A DNA stretch of 64,000 bases from Cordylochernes scorpioides (GCA_030710605.1 CP092884.1:22549483-22613482); one strand, 5' to 3'; shown: positions 43,789 to 55,440, counted from the stretch's first letter. Program-made: numbers and translations. The notes: generated by a model from the letters alone, not told the origin.

Positions 43789-44626
43789 AGCGGATGTTTA
43801 CCCGGCTTCGCCCGGGTTTTATCCGAGTGAAAGTTTGCCTTACGAATATTATATATTATGAAGTATAATAAACAATGCTGAAGATTAGTTTTAATTATTA
43901 ATCAAGATTGTGTGTGAATATGTGAGAAAGATGTAATATCGTTGTTGTTTTCTTGGCCGACTGTTTTACATATGGTGTTATCTTAAAATTGCTTGTTTTG
44001 AATATTTTTTTAGATTCATTTGAATGAATTGCTGAATTTTTTTTTTGTATTTATATATAAATAAAATTAACTCTGTTGAATTTTTTTGTATTTTATCGAT
44101 AACAGCAAAGTTATGTATTTTAAAGTTAGGAAAAATATTTTGATGTTAAGCAAAACCTGCTCCATCTCGTTTTACATAAATGTTGAAAATTTGGTCGAAA
44201 TTGATGCATTGTAACGAAAGTTTTTAGCGAACACCACTTATGAAATTTCCATTTATATAGAAGATATAATATAAATGAGTTTTAAAAATTGTTAAAAAAA
44301 AATGCATCGGCCGGGAATCGAACCCTGGCCGCCCGCGTGGCAGGCGAGCATTCTACCACTGAACCACCGATGCTTTAAAAAAATCAAATTCATTTATCGT
44401 CGCGACCAGTGCTGCGCCCTAGCGGTAAAATACTGGAACTAACGCTTTTTGGTTTTTTATTTAAAAAAAAAAAAAGCACATTAACTTTTTTAGTTTTTTG
44501 AATAGCCTATATGTTAAACGAAATCTTCAGCTACCTACATGCGAAATTCCATAATGATTGAGTCAGTAGATTTTGCGTGATGCGATAACAAACATCGATT
44601 TCGCATTTCATTTTTATATATATAAG
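43789..44626 (-). mobile_element. Helitron(s) on the minus strand around a tRNA-Gly copy
   Basis: The 3' end is CCCGGGCGAAGCCGGG, a spacer and CTAG at the left. The 5' start on the minus strand is TCCTTATATATATAAAAATG near 44626. A second Helitron-like start (TCTTCTATATAAATGG) near 44268 suggests two fused pieces with the tRNA-bearing repeat between. Confidence 0.6.
44303..44373 (-). tRNA. tRNA-Gly(GCC)-like gene, repeat-borne
   Basis: A 71-nt cloverleaf with anticodon loop CTGCCAC (anticodon GCC) and a perfect acceptor stem. A T run follows. It shares with 8799-8869 the A-G mismatch in the T stem and at least 45 bases of 3' flank (for example AACTCATTTATATTATATCT). It is closer to a normal tRNA-Gly than the other copy. 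Whether it is transcribed is unknown. Confidence 0.68.
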
Positions 44627-47486
44627 GATATATATTTTTTTGTGAAAGTTAAGACAATAAAATTATAATATCGTTAAATATTGTTCCAAAATATATATTT
44701 TGAATCTAATTGTATTTTTCTATATTTTTATATAGTTACGTTGGCCCTGAAATATTCCATAGAATTTTGACACATGTACTATAACCCCAATTATATATAT
44801 CTTTTGCTTCTAAATAGAATTATAACAAATATTTCAAATTTGATATTAATAAGGAGTATAATTTTTACCAAATTAGAATATGGAGGTGTTTTCATTGTCT
44901 ATTTTTATTATCATAAAAAAAATCATATTTAAATAATTCCTATATAAATATAATATGTTGTTTTTTTGTCAAATTAGACGCCTGCCGATGTTTGAGAAGA
45001 AAAAAGGGAATTACCGATTTTTATAAGGACTTTTGAAGTAAACGCACGTGTTAATCTTATTTAACATATCATTACGCTAAATCATTTAAATAGCATTTAA
45101 ATATGGCTTCTTTAGAGGTGAAAGCTAAATAATGAACTTTTAAATATAAGCTTTTGCTTACAAATTATACTCTCTTTTTATTTATTTTTTATTTCGAATT
45201 GGTGCAAAAATATACTTTAAAATCTTCAATATTGAACATTTTTAATAAAATTAGCATTTATATTAAGAGTTTTACGAAGGTAAATATATAATGGGTATTT
45301 GACATGTCAAAGAGTCATTTATATGTAATAAGTGAAAGCATTTTCAACGCTAAATATGAACTGCCCAGCTAATCAAAGGTGAACCATCCTGATGTTTGTT
45401 AGATTTTATAAAATATTTATAAAATATAATAGCGTTGAGAAGGTGTTTTCATTTATCAAATACAAAGGATGGTTAGCGATAATTGTACGCTCCAGGGGTT
45501 AATTGAATCAATATGTTACTGTGTGAGAGAGAGAAAACAAACCGTCCAAAGAGAATTTTCTTGTATATAGTGCTAAAATGAAAATATTTTAAAGAGACTA
45601 TAGAGAAATCTGTAATGTAGAAATATTGGTTTGAAAAAAAAAAACAAATATATATTTAAAATTAAATATTCATTAGGTAGTTAGAAACAAGGGAACATTG
45701 TAATCAAGTCACCAGAACCAACATTGAAAAAGAAAACTATAGACTTCATCCGAAGGTTCCATCATATAGTTCATACATTCATAGTACATTTTAAAATAAA
45801 CATTTCAAGAAAGGGTAAATAGTAAAATGTACTTTGCTTAGTGTACTCTTTCTCTTGGAAAACTAATTAAGAAATTGAATAAAAGTTATATATATAGTTG
45901 TTACTATTATGAGTTTTGAAAATAAAAATGCTTCCCCTTTACGGAGAAAAATATTTTAAAATAAAAAACCATCACTAATTTTCTAAAAAAAATAAAAAAA
46001 TTAAAGTTTCATAATAAAATATAAATAATTAATCTTTTAATGAGAGAGTACTTATTTCTCTTTGAGACCAAATATAATTAAAAACTATAAAAATTAAAGA
46101 ACTCTCTAGGCGCTCTATACACATTTCAAAATTTATAAATATTATATGATTATAATTCCAAATAAACCATGTTAAAAAATTCAATGCTACTCATTAGACT
46201 ATATACCCTATGGAAAATATATTAATATCTTTATAAATACATAAATAGATTTTAAAATGCTTAAATATATCAAAGACTAAATATTATTATTTTTTAAATG
46301 TCATAATAAGCTTTAAATCGTACAAATATAGTTTCGTGTGTATAACCAAACAAAATATATTGAAAATTTAAAGAAAATCGTTTTGGCACATTTTAAATTA
46401 AAAATGAATAAATATAAAAGAAATTTGGATAATAACTATAGTTAAATCAGTATCGTTTAATAATAATAATATTAATGATAAACTTTGTTTTAAACATTTT
46501 TTCACCCAGTTATTTTGATATTATGTGAAAATATAAAATGATCCGATGCCCAAAATATTTAAAGTTTTAGCCTAATGATTAGCAATTACACAACATTTTA
46601 ATAAGTCTATCAAAAATATTTACCAAAACATAACTAGATATTACAAATACATATAATCGAAAGATACTATAAAACATTGGGGTTGTTTTTTTTTTTAAAT
46701 ATAGTTTAGCATAAAGGAAGTAAATATTAGGAAAAAGATATAACAAGCACCAAAATATTTTGTTCAAAATTAAATTTCATATCAAGCACCTATAAATATA
46801 ATAATAACAAATATATTCACTATCAATAGAAATATTTATAATTAAAAAAATACAATTACCTATAGTAACTAATAATTAAAATAATGAAGCGCCTTTTTCT
46901 GCAATTTTACATATATAAATTAATAAAATATTTTTTCATTAATATAAAAACTAATTAGGAAATGTATTTATAAAATATTTTGCTCTGAAAATATCATAAG
47001 TCCCCCATATATTAAAATGACTTTATGTCTATTTTAATTTTTTTAACTACATCAAACGAAAATTCTATATATATTTTTGTTAATACTATTTAAAAAAAAT
47101 AAACCTTGGCACCTTTTCTAGTTTCCTCTGAAATAACTTTTCTATCAGGTCTATTCATAAAAATAGATTTTTTACATTCCTATATGGAATTGCTGCTGTT
47201 AAAAACAAACTTTATAAAAGTATTTTTTAAATATTGGGAGTTTATATATTTTAGAATATTTACAGATATCAAATATTAAGAGACAATGGAAAACTTTGAC
47301 CCTATTCTATTCTCTCTTTGTGTGCAATAGATTATTAGAGTCTTTCATATAGAGATATTTAAAAAAAAAAATCGTATCAATACACATTTAAGTATTTTAG
47401 CATTATATTAATATTATATATTCATATTATTATATATTCATAAGTGTAAAAAAACAGCATAGTTTAAATTTGTTTAATTAAAGTTG
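44627..47486. other. AT-rich intergenic sequence without recognised genes
   Basis: No coding signal or known repeat is seen. Confidence 0.5.
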
Positions 47487-47596
47487 GCCAAATATCACGG
47501 AGCAAGTTAAATAAACGTTTAGTTTATTTTTGCTCCACTAGATGGCGCTCTGCCATCTAAAAAGCACATGTGCTCGTGGTCAGGAGATGCATTCTT
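47487..47596. repeat. Single arm of the hammerhead foldback family
   Basis: TTGGCCAAATATCA, CACTAGATGGCGCTCTGCC and AAAGCACATGTGCTC match the right arm of 10974-11278. The ribozyme is not present. Confidence 0.75.
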
Positions 47597-48183
47597 TATT
47601 TTTAATAGTTTAAATGTTAAATCAATTTTTGTGTGAGATATCATAAAATGTTCGTATTTTTTGTGAGTACAATTGACTGTGGTATTCATATGTGTTTTAT
47701 GATAATGAGAGAAAATATGCCTTTTTTATAAACGATACTTTACATTACAAACTTTTAAAGAAAGAATAAATGATTACACACATGCATATATGATGAAGAG
47801 TACGTTCTCCCTGGTCAATATTTCAAAACAAGAAAAAAGCACATTTGGGTCAAAGTTGTGGATTGTCTCATGGAATGGTGGGGCGAGAAACAGAGAGAGA
47901 GGCTTTAACAACGTTAGAGTAAAAAAAATAGCAACAAAGAGGAGAATCAACTTGGCAGTTGAGCAACAGGGGCAAAGAGTGGATGAAGGGTGATCCTTGC
48001 AGCTTTTTTATCAAGTTTGGCAATAAGTGGATTAGAGTTTGTTCTTCATTTTTTTGATGGTGTTCATGATGCGCGCTCACCTTTATGACTAGATTCTCCA
48101 GAAAACTAGAACGAAGCAGGTTAACTTCCCAGGTGAAACGACTTGAGATGCTGTCAAGGATGAGGGAGAGGAGAGGAAGGGTT
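47597..48183 (-). other. Downstream of Spred stop: likely 3' UTR and flank
   Basis: Minus-strand sequence after the Spred stop codon, not coding. Position of the polyadenylation site cannot be fixed; an AATAAA occurs on the minus strand near 47600. Confidence 0.4.
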
Positions 48184-48894
48184 TCACGGCTTTCCCGCGC
48201 TGTGACGTCCACCACAGATGCCTAGAGTCTTCCCGCAGTAATAGCAGGCTCTCAGAGGAGGGTATAAGCACAGACATGGCAAGAAGAAGGAGAGGATCAT
48301 CAGACCTAGCCATTGTTTGGCGCACTGAGGAGAAGGGGTTCGGCACCCACAAGGCCGATCTTCATAGTCTTCCTCGTCATCAGCTACGCAATGGTAGAGC
48401 ATGCACTGTGCGCCGGAGATGCAGGTCACCGTGTCTATGCAAGTGGCTGCTGGGTTTGGAGCATAATCGCAGCTGCCTTTCCTGTTGGTAGCGTCGGTGA
48501 ACATCTGCAAACAGTGCTCGCATTGCTTAATGGAAGCCTTCTTGTGGCTTCCTAGAGGTTGTCCTAGTGACAGGACCTCTCCGCGGGACCCTCCCATTGG
48601 AGGAAGAGGGGGCGGAGGTTTTAGCTTAGCAGTGTCAAACATCAGATCTTTAACGGACGGGTAGGCATAGTCGTTCTTGATGCCGCTGTCCTTGGAGAAG
48701 TGCACGTAGTTGTCCTTTGAGGTGATTTTGACTTTCTCGTTGGAGTCGCACGTGTTGCGCTCCGAGTCGGAGGTGGACTTGGTAAGGGAGTCCTCCTCCC
48801 CACGGCTGTCCGTGCTGAAGCCCATGGAGTGGAGTTTGCTGCCACCGCCGTTGTCCGCCACGGTCGCCGAGTTAGAGGCTGGCAGGTCCAGGAT
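48184..48894 (-). CDS. Spred: Spred (Sprouty-related) last exon, Sprouty domain
   Basis: Host gene exon, minus strand. It opens after a splice acceptor AG at 48895-48896 and ends with TGA at 48184-48186, about 236 codons. The C-terminal half is a Sprouty domain: CEHCLQMFTDATNRKGSC, then CISGAQCMLYHC, the DEEDYEDRPCGC segment, and a hydrophobic stretch with LRACYYCGKTLGICGGRH. The upstream half has YVHFSKDSGIKNDYAYPSV, which can be aligned to the region before the Sprouty domain of SPRED2. Spred proteins restrain Ras-MAPK signalling at membranes through the Cys-rich, palmitoylated Sprouty domain. The start and EVH1 exons lie at higher coordinates or outside the window. Base composition is far more GC-rich than the surroundings. 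Confidence 0.9.
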   Translation of the reverse strand: MLDLPASNSATVADNGGGSKLHSMGFSTDSRGEEDSLTKSTSDSERNTCDSNEKVKITSKDNYVHFSKDSGIKNDYAYPSVKDLMFDTAKLKPPPPLPPMGGSRGEVLSLGQPLGSHKKASIKQCEHCLQMFTDATNRKGSCDYAPNPAATCIDTVTCISGAQCMLYHCVADDEEDYEDRPCGCRTPSPQCAKQWLGLMILSFFLPCLCLYPPLRACYYCGKTLGICGGRHSAGKP

Positions 48895-50100
48895 CTATCA
48901 CATCACACATTCTCAACATCTGACAGCGATAAACCCCAGTTGGACGAAACCTCAATTTCACCAACTCCTACTAGAAAAAGTTCAATCTACAATAAAACCT
49001 GTAACCACAATACACAGCGCCATCTGTATGATGCAGACTAAGCAGAATAAACAACAATATAGTTGCAGCGGTATAGATTAAATTGGCGAAATTGCATGGA
49101 AAGTTCACCTTGATGAGCCAAACCTTTACCAATATTCAGTTTACTGCTTCTAGAAATTCGTCCTATTTGATTAAAAGAAACTACTATGAATGATTATATC
49201 TTTAGTAAAACTTGCCTAAAGTATCCATTCTTTTATTTTATTTCGATTTAGAGCGCTATGTCCCACTAGGGACACTTGCACTTTAGAGGCAAACTAAACA
49301 TAGAAAGAAAAGAAAGAAAGATCATTTGAAATATATACAAGACTTAGTATGCGATTTAGTTAGATAAAAAAAAGAGAAAATATCAACACAATTGAAATAT
49401 GTACAAAGAGTTGGTATGCAAATTTAGTTAAATGAAATAAATTGTAGCGTATTCGAGGAAAAGCATTTACAGATTGAAGAAAGTTTTAAGGAATATTGAA
49501 AAAAGCAAGATATTAGAGAATTATTCACAAACAAAACTATGCTAAACAGAGTTAGTGTCTAAAATAAAAGCCTTCCAATGGAATTTAGTAGCTTTTAGAA
49601 AATTCAAAATAAATCTGCAAAATGAGTTAAATTTTATATATTTGTCTTTTGCTGAAATTAGATCAAACGGGTTTGATACATTTAGAACATTGTTTATTCT
49701 ATACTCTTGGAAGACGAGGAAATTTAGCAGTCGATGAATAGAAGTTTGTTTCTCACATCCACAGAACTCATACCTAATAAATTGGTTTCAGGTTCAACAC
49801 AGGGGTTCTCGTACTAGATATTTACGCGATCATGCGAGTGGGATTAATATCATATTACAGGATTAGCTTAAGAGAGGTTTCTTGTTTGAAAAATAGAGGA
49901 AATATAAATAATAAGAATTAAGGCTACACACTGTACAAGTATTGCTACAACAAAACAAAGATTTAGCAGATTCAATTTAAAGATTTTTCATATACTTGAT
50001 TTTTATATATTTGAACTCTAAATATCTACAAAGTGAGGCATGCAAATTTTCAAATCCATATAATGCTTTGTTGTTGTCGTGTCCAATGAAGAACCTATGA

Positions 50101-50301
50101 CAGGGGTCGGCAAACTGCGGCTCGCGAGCCACATGCGGCTCTTTGGATGTGAAGCTGCGGCTCTTTATATAGTTCCATACGCAAATATTACGCGAGTACT
50201 ATTTATTGTTGGCAAGAAAACATTTTGTGGCTCTTTAAAAAAAATGATATTTTCTAAATTGTAATTTTTGACTCTTCCGACTCAAAAGTTTGCCTTTCCT
50301 G
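50101..50301 (+). mobile_element. hAT-type MITE
   Basis: The left end CAGGGGTCGGCAAACTGCGG and the degraded right end (AAGTTTGCCTTTCCTG) are inverted repeats. This end is widespread in animal hAT elements. Length 201 bp; an 8-base duplication is only partly kept. Confidence 0.75.
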
Positions 50302-50626
50302 GTCTAAGATAATTCCATGCATCTCTATCACAGCAGTCACAATGTCCTCTATCTTGGGTATATAAAGCTGCTATTCTAGGTCCATGTCAATTTTCTGTAA
50401 GGCTGCGGCCATTGCTGGGAATGAGAATATGTAGGTAGGTGTTAGTTCCACACCAGGACAGTTTTATATAGTTGCTTTAAAAATATAAATAAAATGAGGC
50501 ATTTAAGAAATCAAATATGTTTAAAAGGTTAATAAACATAGAATAGTATCGTCAAGATAGAGGCTGCCTGGCCGGCATTCATAGTTCTTAAAATGGAATA
50601 TAATTCGGCCAGTAAATCTTTTTATT

Positions 50627-50669
50627 ATCTCGACGTTTCGACAAAAATCTTTTGTCCTCGTCAGGAAAG
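50627..50669 (-). ncRNA. Type I hammerhead ribozyme
   Basis: Minus strand: CTGACGA, stem II GACAAAA with TTTTGTC, GAAA, the triplet GTC, then GAGAT pairing with TTTC upstream. Stem I is shorter than in the 2988 copy (4 pairs including G-U). Confidence 0.72.
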
Positions 50670-50752
50670 ACAAAAATTAAAACATTTGGCAAAGCGTTAA
50701 AAATTATTCTAAGGTTGTAAAGGCGTTCTCACGCGATATTTCAAATTTCGTT

Positions 50753-50795
50753 CGCTCCTGACGAGCACAAAAGATTTTTGTCGAAACGTCGAGAT
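50753..50795 (+). ncRNA. Type I hammerhead ribozyme
   Basis: Plus strand: CGCTC, CTGACGA, stem II with one mismatch, GAAA, GTC, GAGAT. The core is intact; stem I has three strong pairs. Confidence 0.7.
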
Positions 50796-50885
50796 AATAA
50801 AAATATTTACTGGCCAAAGTATCTTCAATTTTAAGAAATAAAATAGTATCTTATGGGAAATAAAAGAGGAAAAAAAAAAACTTAC

Positions 50886-50929
50886 CATAAAAACATCGTC
50901 CTCCGTGGTAGGATTTTTGTAGTTCTTAT
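50886..50929 (-). CDS. Spred: Candidate Spred small exon (44 nt)
   Basis: On the minus strand a pyrimidine-rich acceptor (CTTTTGTTTGATCCAG) is followed by 44 nt encoding KNYKNPTTEDDVFM after a split codon, then the donor GTAAGT. It ends in phase 0, matching the last exon at 48894. The EDDVF motif corresponds to the DDDVF region after the EVH1 domain of SPRED2. Transcript data would settle it. Confidence 0.65.
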
Positions 50930-51005
50930 CTGGATCAAACAAAAGGATGATATTTATCCCGTGTGGTCCACAAGTGAAGAAGAAATAGAAAGTAAAGGAA
51001 ATATA

Positions 51006-51223
51006 CACTCATGGACAAACTTAAGGAAAGTGTACCTTTTAGCATGTATATAATAATTCAGACAATAACTTTGAAATATATTTGATACCACATTGACCTT
51101 TATTGAAGACACACGAGATATCCAAGTGTGAACAAAATTAACTTTATCTCCTTCAAAAAAAAAAAAAAAAAAAAAAACGAACAGCGAGACATCAAAATAT
51201 GAAACAAGTCTTGTCCATGAGTG
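51006..51223. mobile_element. Tc1/mariner-type MITE
   Basis: Ends CACTCATGGACAA and TTGTCCATGAGTG are inverted, with TA on both sides (51004-51005 and 51224-51225). 218 bp including an A run. Confidence 0.82.
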
Positions 51224-51374
51224 TACTTTGGCATCTTTTAATAGTTGTACAACCAAAGTATGTTGTTCGTAAGACTCGTGGCACCATTAAGCACTGAGGT
51301 ATTTCAATTATGTTTTGCATAAATTCTCAGTTGGTTCATTTTTTCTATATCATCCAAGAATATTATTATATTTT

Positions 51375-51520
51375 AAACGATTCCTATTGATATTGAAAAA
51401 TACAAGAAACTCGTATTTAATAGGTCTTTCAAGATATACAAATAAAAAAACGATTCCTATTGATATTGAAAAATACAAGAAACTCGTATTTAATAGGTCT
51501 TTCAAGATATACAAATAAAA
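51375..51520 (+). repeat. 73-bp tandem duplication
   Basis: CGATTCCTATTGATATTGAA occurs at 51378 and 51451; the two 73-bp copies look identical. Confidence 0.9.
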
Positions 51521-51529
51521 AAACCATTT

Positions 51530-52150
51530 CCAGTTTTATCTCCGATGTAAAATGGACTTTATACCTTCCTCACAACGTATCAAGGATCCTTTGCTCAATC
51601 ATTTTCTAAAAATAACATTTCTACGTTTTTCTTGAACTTTTTGCTGAATATGACTGACATTTATTAGGGTCGTAAAGAAGAACCATTTAGCTCGAAAGCT
51701 CGTGGCCCAGTTTTTATCGAAATAAAGAATCGTTAGAAGTTGACTTCTCCTGACTTTTATCATTTGGTTTATTATATAAAGATCGAAAAACCTTTCGCCG
51801 CGAGATTGCGAGCCTTCGCTCTTTAAAAAGCAAAATTACAACTGCCGTGCTCACACTCATTTGTAATTTCGCCCGTTCGAGGGCTCGAAACCTCGCATTG
51901 TTTTGTAATAAACAAACCTATTGCAAAAGTTTATTTCGATTTTTTTATAATAGTATATCGCAAACTTCTTACATTTGGTCTATGTAATAGCTTGTACATC
52001 CATGGCTGTTTCGCAATATTCCATCTGAGTTCTTGGGTTTCTATTTCTACTAGTGTATTTGTGACTTGGGTTTTCGAGCAAATTGGTTTTCCTAACATAG
52101 TCCGTAAGAAGAAGTGAAGTAATTGTAGGCTGTAATCCCTATGTAAAAAA
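51530..52150. other. Intergenic, no gene recognised
   Basis: Sequence with a short AGCTCGAAAGCTCG palindrome near 51691. The minus strand frame covering it is an extension of the minisatellite frame. Confidence 0.4.
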
Positions 52151-52154
52151 AGCA

Positions 52155-53530
52155 CACCGAGTCTGTAAAGAGGCAGGCTACAGGAGGACACATTGAGTCT
52201 GTAAAGAGGCAGGCTACAGGAAGGCCCCTTGAGTCTATGAAGACGCAGGCTACAAGAAGGTAAATTGAAACTGTAAAGACGCAGGCTACAAGAAAGCACA
52301 TTGAGTCTGCAAAAACGCAGGCTACAGGAAGACACATTGAGTATGTAAAGACGCAGGCTACAAGAAGGCACATTGAGTCTGTAAAGAGGCAGGCTACAGG
52401 AAGACATATTGAGTCTGTAAAGACGCAGGATACAAGAAGGCACATTGAGTCTGTAAAGACGTAGGCTACAGGAAGGCACGAGGAGTCTGTAAATATGCAG
52501 GCTACAAGAAGGCACATTGAATCTGTAAAAAGGCAGGCTACAGGAAGGCACATTGAGTCTGTAAAGACGCAGGCTACAAGAAGGCACATTGAGTCTGTAA
52601 AGAGGCAGGTTACAAGAAGGAACATTGAGTCTGTAAAGACCAAGGCTACAGGAAGGCACAATGAGTCTGTAAATACGCAGGCAACAAGAAGGCACATTGA
52701 GTCTGTAAAGAGGCAGGCTACAGGAAGGCACATTGAGTCTGTAAAGACGCAGGCTACAAAAAGGCACATTGAGTCTGTAAAGAGGCAGGCTATAAGAAGG
52801 CACATTGAGTCTGTAAAAACGCAGGCTACAGGAAGACACATTGAGTCTGTAAAGACGTAGACTACAAGTAGGCACATTGAGTATGTAGAAACGCAGGCTA
52901 AAGGAAGAAACATTGTGTCTGTAAAGACGCAGGCTACAAGAAGGCACATTTAGTCTGTAAAGAGGCAGGCTACAAGAAGGCACATTGAGTCTGTAAAGAG
53001 GCAGGCTACAGGAAGGACCATTGAGTCTATAAAGATGCAGGCTACAAGAAGACACATTGAATCTGTAAAGAGGCAGGCTACAGGAAGGCACATTGAGTCT
53101 GTAAAACGCAGGCTACAAAAAGGCACATTGAGTCTGTGAAGAGGCAGGCTATAAGAAGGCACATTTAGTCTGTAAAGAGGCAGGTTACAAGAAGGCACAT
53201 TGAATCTGTAAAGACGCAGGGTAAAAGAAGACACATTGAGTCTGTAAAGACGCAGGCTATAAGAAGGCACATTGAGTCTGTAAAGACGCAGGCTACAAGA
53301 AGACACATTGAGTCTGTAAAGAGGCAGGCTACAGGAAGGCACATTGAGTCTATAAAGATGCAGGCTACAGGAAAGCACATTGAGTCTGTAAAGAGGTATG
53401 CTACAAGAAGGCACATTGAGTCTATAAAGACGCAGGCTACAAGAAGGCACATTGAGCCTGTAAATAGGCAGGCTACAATAAGGCACATTGAGTCCGTAAA
53501 GAGGCAGGCTATAAGAAGGCACATCCAATC
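52155..53530. repeat. 36-bp minisatellite, about 38 copies
   Basis: The unit is close to AGACGCAGGCTACAAGAAGG plus CACATTGAGTCTGTAA. Variants alternate at two places (GACGCAGG/GAGGCAGG and ACAAGAAGG/ACAGGAAGG). One base is missing near 53105, which shifts phase. Because 36 is a multiple of 3 and several phases lack stops, long open frames appear on both strands, up to 386 codons on the minus strand; I do not take them as genes. Confidence 0.95.
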
Positions 53531-53717
53531 ATCCATCCATAGAGTAAGAGAGTATGTAACCAGAGGGTGAACGTACAAGGAAGGGTAAAGGGTTGCAATG
53601 TACCCGAGTTGGTCTTGTTATTCCACTGGTTCAGCAGCAGGTCATTGGTACCACTACCTTGGGGAAACCTCTGTCCCTAGACACACACATGTCCTTATAC
53701 TCGGTTATTTACGATTT

Positions 53718-53870
53718 AGAATGCACTTTAATTGATTTAAATCTCCTGGACATTAATTGAATAATTTAAAATATTTCTGGAGATGAGTTTATTTTTTATA
53801 GCATTTAAGCAGTCTCAAGCTTTCTGGAATCTCTGCCCTTTTACAGGAGAACATGCATAATCGAATAAAA
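53718..53870. repeat. Left inverted arm, Penelope-like with decayed hammerhead
   Basis: Inverted copy of 55270-55440; ATTGATTTAAATCTCCTGGA pairs with the reverse complement near 55380. It contains a decayed ribozyme-like segment (TCTCCTGTAAAAGGGCAG on the minus strand). Confidence 0.6.
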
Positions 53871-53918
53871 CGCCGCCTGCTGCCAAACTATTACAAAATC
53901 TATATACCGGCACATATA

Positions 53919-55236
53919 CAAGGTGGGGTCAATAAGTAATGCTGAATTATCCATAATTTTTTATTTGACAAACCATAAAGAAGAAACTTTGTATACGAGG
54001 TGTGAATACCTAACTCGTAGCTATATATCAGCATCATTCAATATATCTACCTTCAATCCGTACCCATTTGGTCCAGCGTTCTTTCCAACTCACAAAAGCA
54101 CTTTGGTAAAATGCCAGATATTGTTTTTTACACCACCTTATAACTTTGGTGTAACATTTAACCATTTTCAAATGTTCTACCGCGTAGATAATTCTTTAAT
54201 TTACCAAACAGATAGAAGTGGAAGGAGCCAAGTCAGGACTGTAAGCTGGGTGAGGCATCAAAGTCCACCCATATCTGGAAATTTGAGCCAATGTCTGTTG
54301 CGCGGTGTGAGGTCTTGCATTGTCCTGATGAAATTTGATTTGACAGTCTTTTAGGCCCGACCTTTGTGTTGAAATGGCAGGTTTTAGCTTTTATAATGAT
54401 TTCCAATATCTTTCCTTGTTGATGGAAGTCTTTTTTAAAGCATGTTCATGAATATGAGTCCATCTTGGTCCCAAAATACCGTGATCATGATTTTGTCTTT
54501 GAAAAGGGAAAGCCTAGGTTTTTTTCTTGATTGGAGACATTTTATGGGTCCATTGCATTGTATGACGCTTTGGAGAAGGGTCATAATAATAAATCCAAAT
54601 CTCATCACACGTTATGACTCCTTTAAAGGCCTCAGAAGCTGGACCTGGGTAAGATTAGATGAGGTCTAAACACATTTCTTTCCGAGATTGCATCATTTCT
54701 CGAGTTAGAAGCTTTGGCATCTATTTTGAGCACAATTTTCGATAGACAAGATCTGAAAGTAGTTTAAGAACACTTCCTTTAGAGATTGAAAGTTTTTCAT
54801 CAATTGATATGTCGATATTGTCCGGTTATTGTTGACAATTTCCTCAACAAGAGCCAAATTTTGGTCTGTTGTGACAGTTGAAGGTTTACCTGGCCTCTCT
54901 TTGTCATGAAAATTAAAATCACCTTTCTGGAAGCGCTGAACCCATCTCTGTATAGTGCTTCTATCTAAAATTTCGTTTCCACATATGGCCTGAAGATTTG
55001 AGTGAATTGTTGTGGCTGAAATGTCACCGGACATAAAGAAGAACTCGGTCACCGACCATTGTCGGATTCTTGTATTCACACATTAGGCTTCATATATGAA
55101 AATATACAAAAGATAAATCAATTATGATTGCAGATATGAAGAGTGTTTTATTCACCAAAAAACATGTATTTTATGATGATAAATTATTTATATATTTTGA
55201 TAGGGGTGAATGTGCATTACTTATTGAATTTTTGCA
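53919..55236 (-). mobile_element. Mariner element, degenerate
   Basis: 1318 bp, flanked by TA. The ends share TCAATAAGTAATGC in inverse orientation. The minus strand encodes a decayed transposase. It lies between the two Penelope-like arms. Confidence 0.85.
54240..55079 (-). pseudogene. Mariner transposase, broken
   Basis: The N-terminal 125 codons (54705-55079) hold the paired helix-turn-helix region: SVTEFFFMSGDISATTIHSN, then LDRSTIQRWVQRFQKGDF and the ERPGKPSTV linker. After frame changes, the catalytic part reads VITCDEIWIYYYDPSPKR (first Asp, about 54590), FHQDNARPHTA (second, about 54320) and HPAYSPDLAPS (third acidic position, about 54265). Several stops and frameshifts exist. The DD34D-type spacing cannot be fixed because of breaks. 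Confidence 0.85.
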
Positions 55237-55269
55237 TATTATTTTTAGGCATCAGGTGACGTTTTATTC

Positions 55270-55440
55270 GTTTATTTATGCTCTTCTGTAGAAGGGCAGA
55301 TATGCCCGAAATCTTGAGACTGATTTAATAAAAATAAAAGAAACACATTTCCAGAAGCCTGTTTAATTGTTCTATTTATGTCTAGGAGATTTAAATCAAT
55401 TGATCTATAGGTTATAGGGATATTTAATTTAATGCATTTA
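55270..55440. repeat. Right inverted arm, Penelope-like with decayed hammerhead
   Basis: Contains CTGTAGAAGGGCAGATATGCCCGAAA: stem II and GAAA are present but the CTGANGA core is changed. Inverted partner at 53718-53870. Confidence 0.6.

Larger units (their letters stand above)
50551..50841. mobile_element. Penelope-like inverted LTR pair with two hammerheads
   Basis: It begins with AGATAGAGGCTGCCTGGCCG, the same start as the element at 2917, and the two halves are inverted copies with no coding region left. AATAGTATC is duplicated on both sides (50542-50550 and 50842-50850). It lies 57 bp from the donor of the candidate small Spred exon. Confidence 0.8.
48895..50885 (-). other. Spred intron
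   Basis: About 2 kb between the last exon and the candidate small exon. It contains a hAT-type MITE (50101-50301), the Penelope-like LTR pair (50551-50841), and a degraded repeat near 49240-49310 (ATTTAGAGCGCTATG) also seen near 59505. Confidence 0.6.

Noticed and set aside
48276-48845. Plus-strand and alternative-frame ORFs over the Spred exon
   Set aside because: Shadows of the GC-rich Spred exon; none has a recognisable domain.
52155-53530. Long open frames over the 36-bp repeats, and a CRISPR-like look
   Set aside because: The repeats are directly adjacent with no unique spacers, and the frames follow from a stop-free unit whose length is a multiple of 3. It is a eukaryotic minisatellite.
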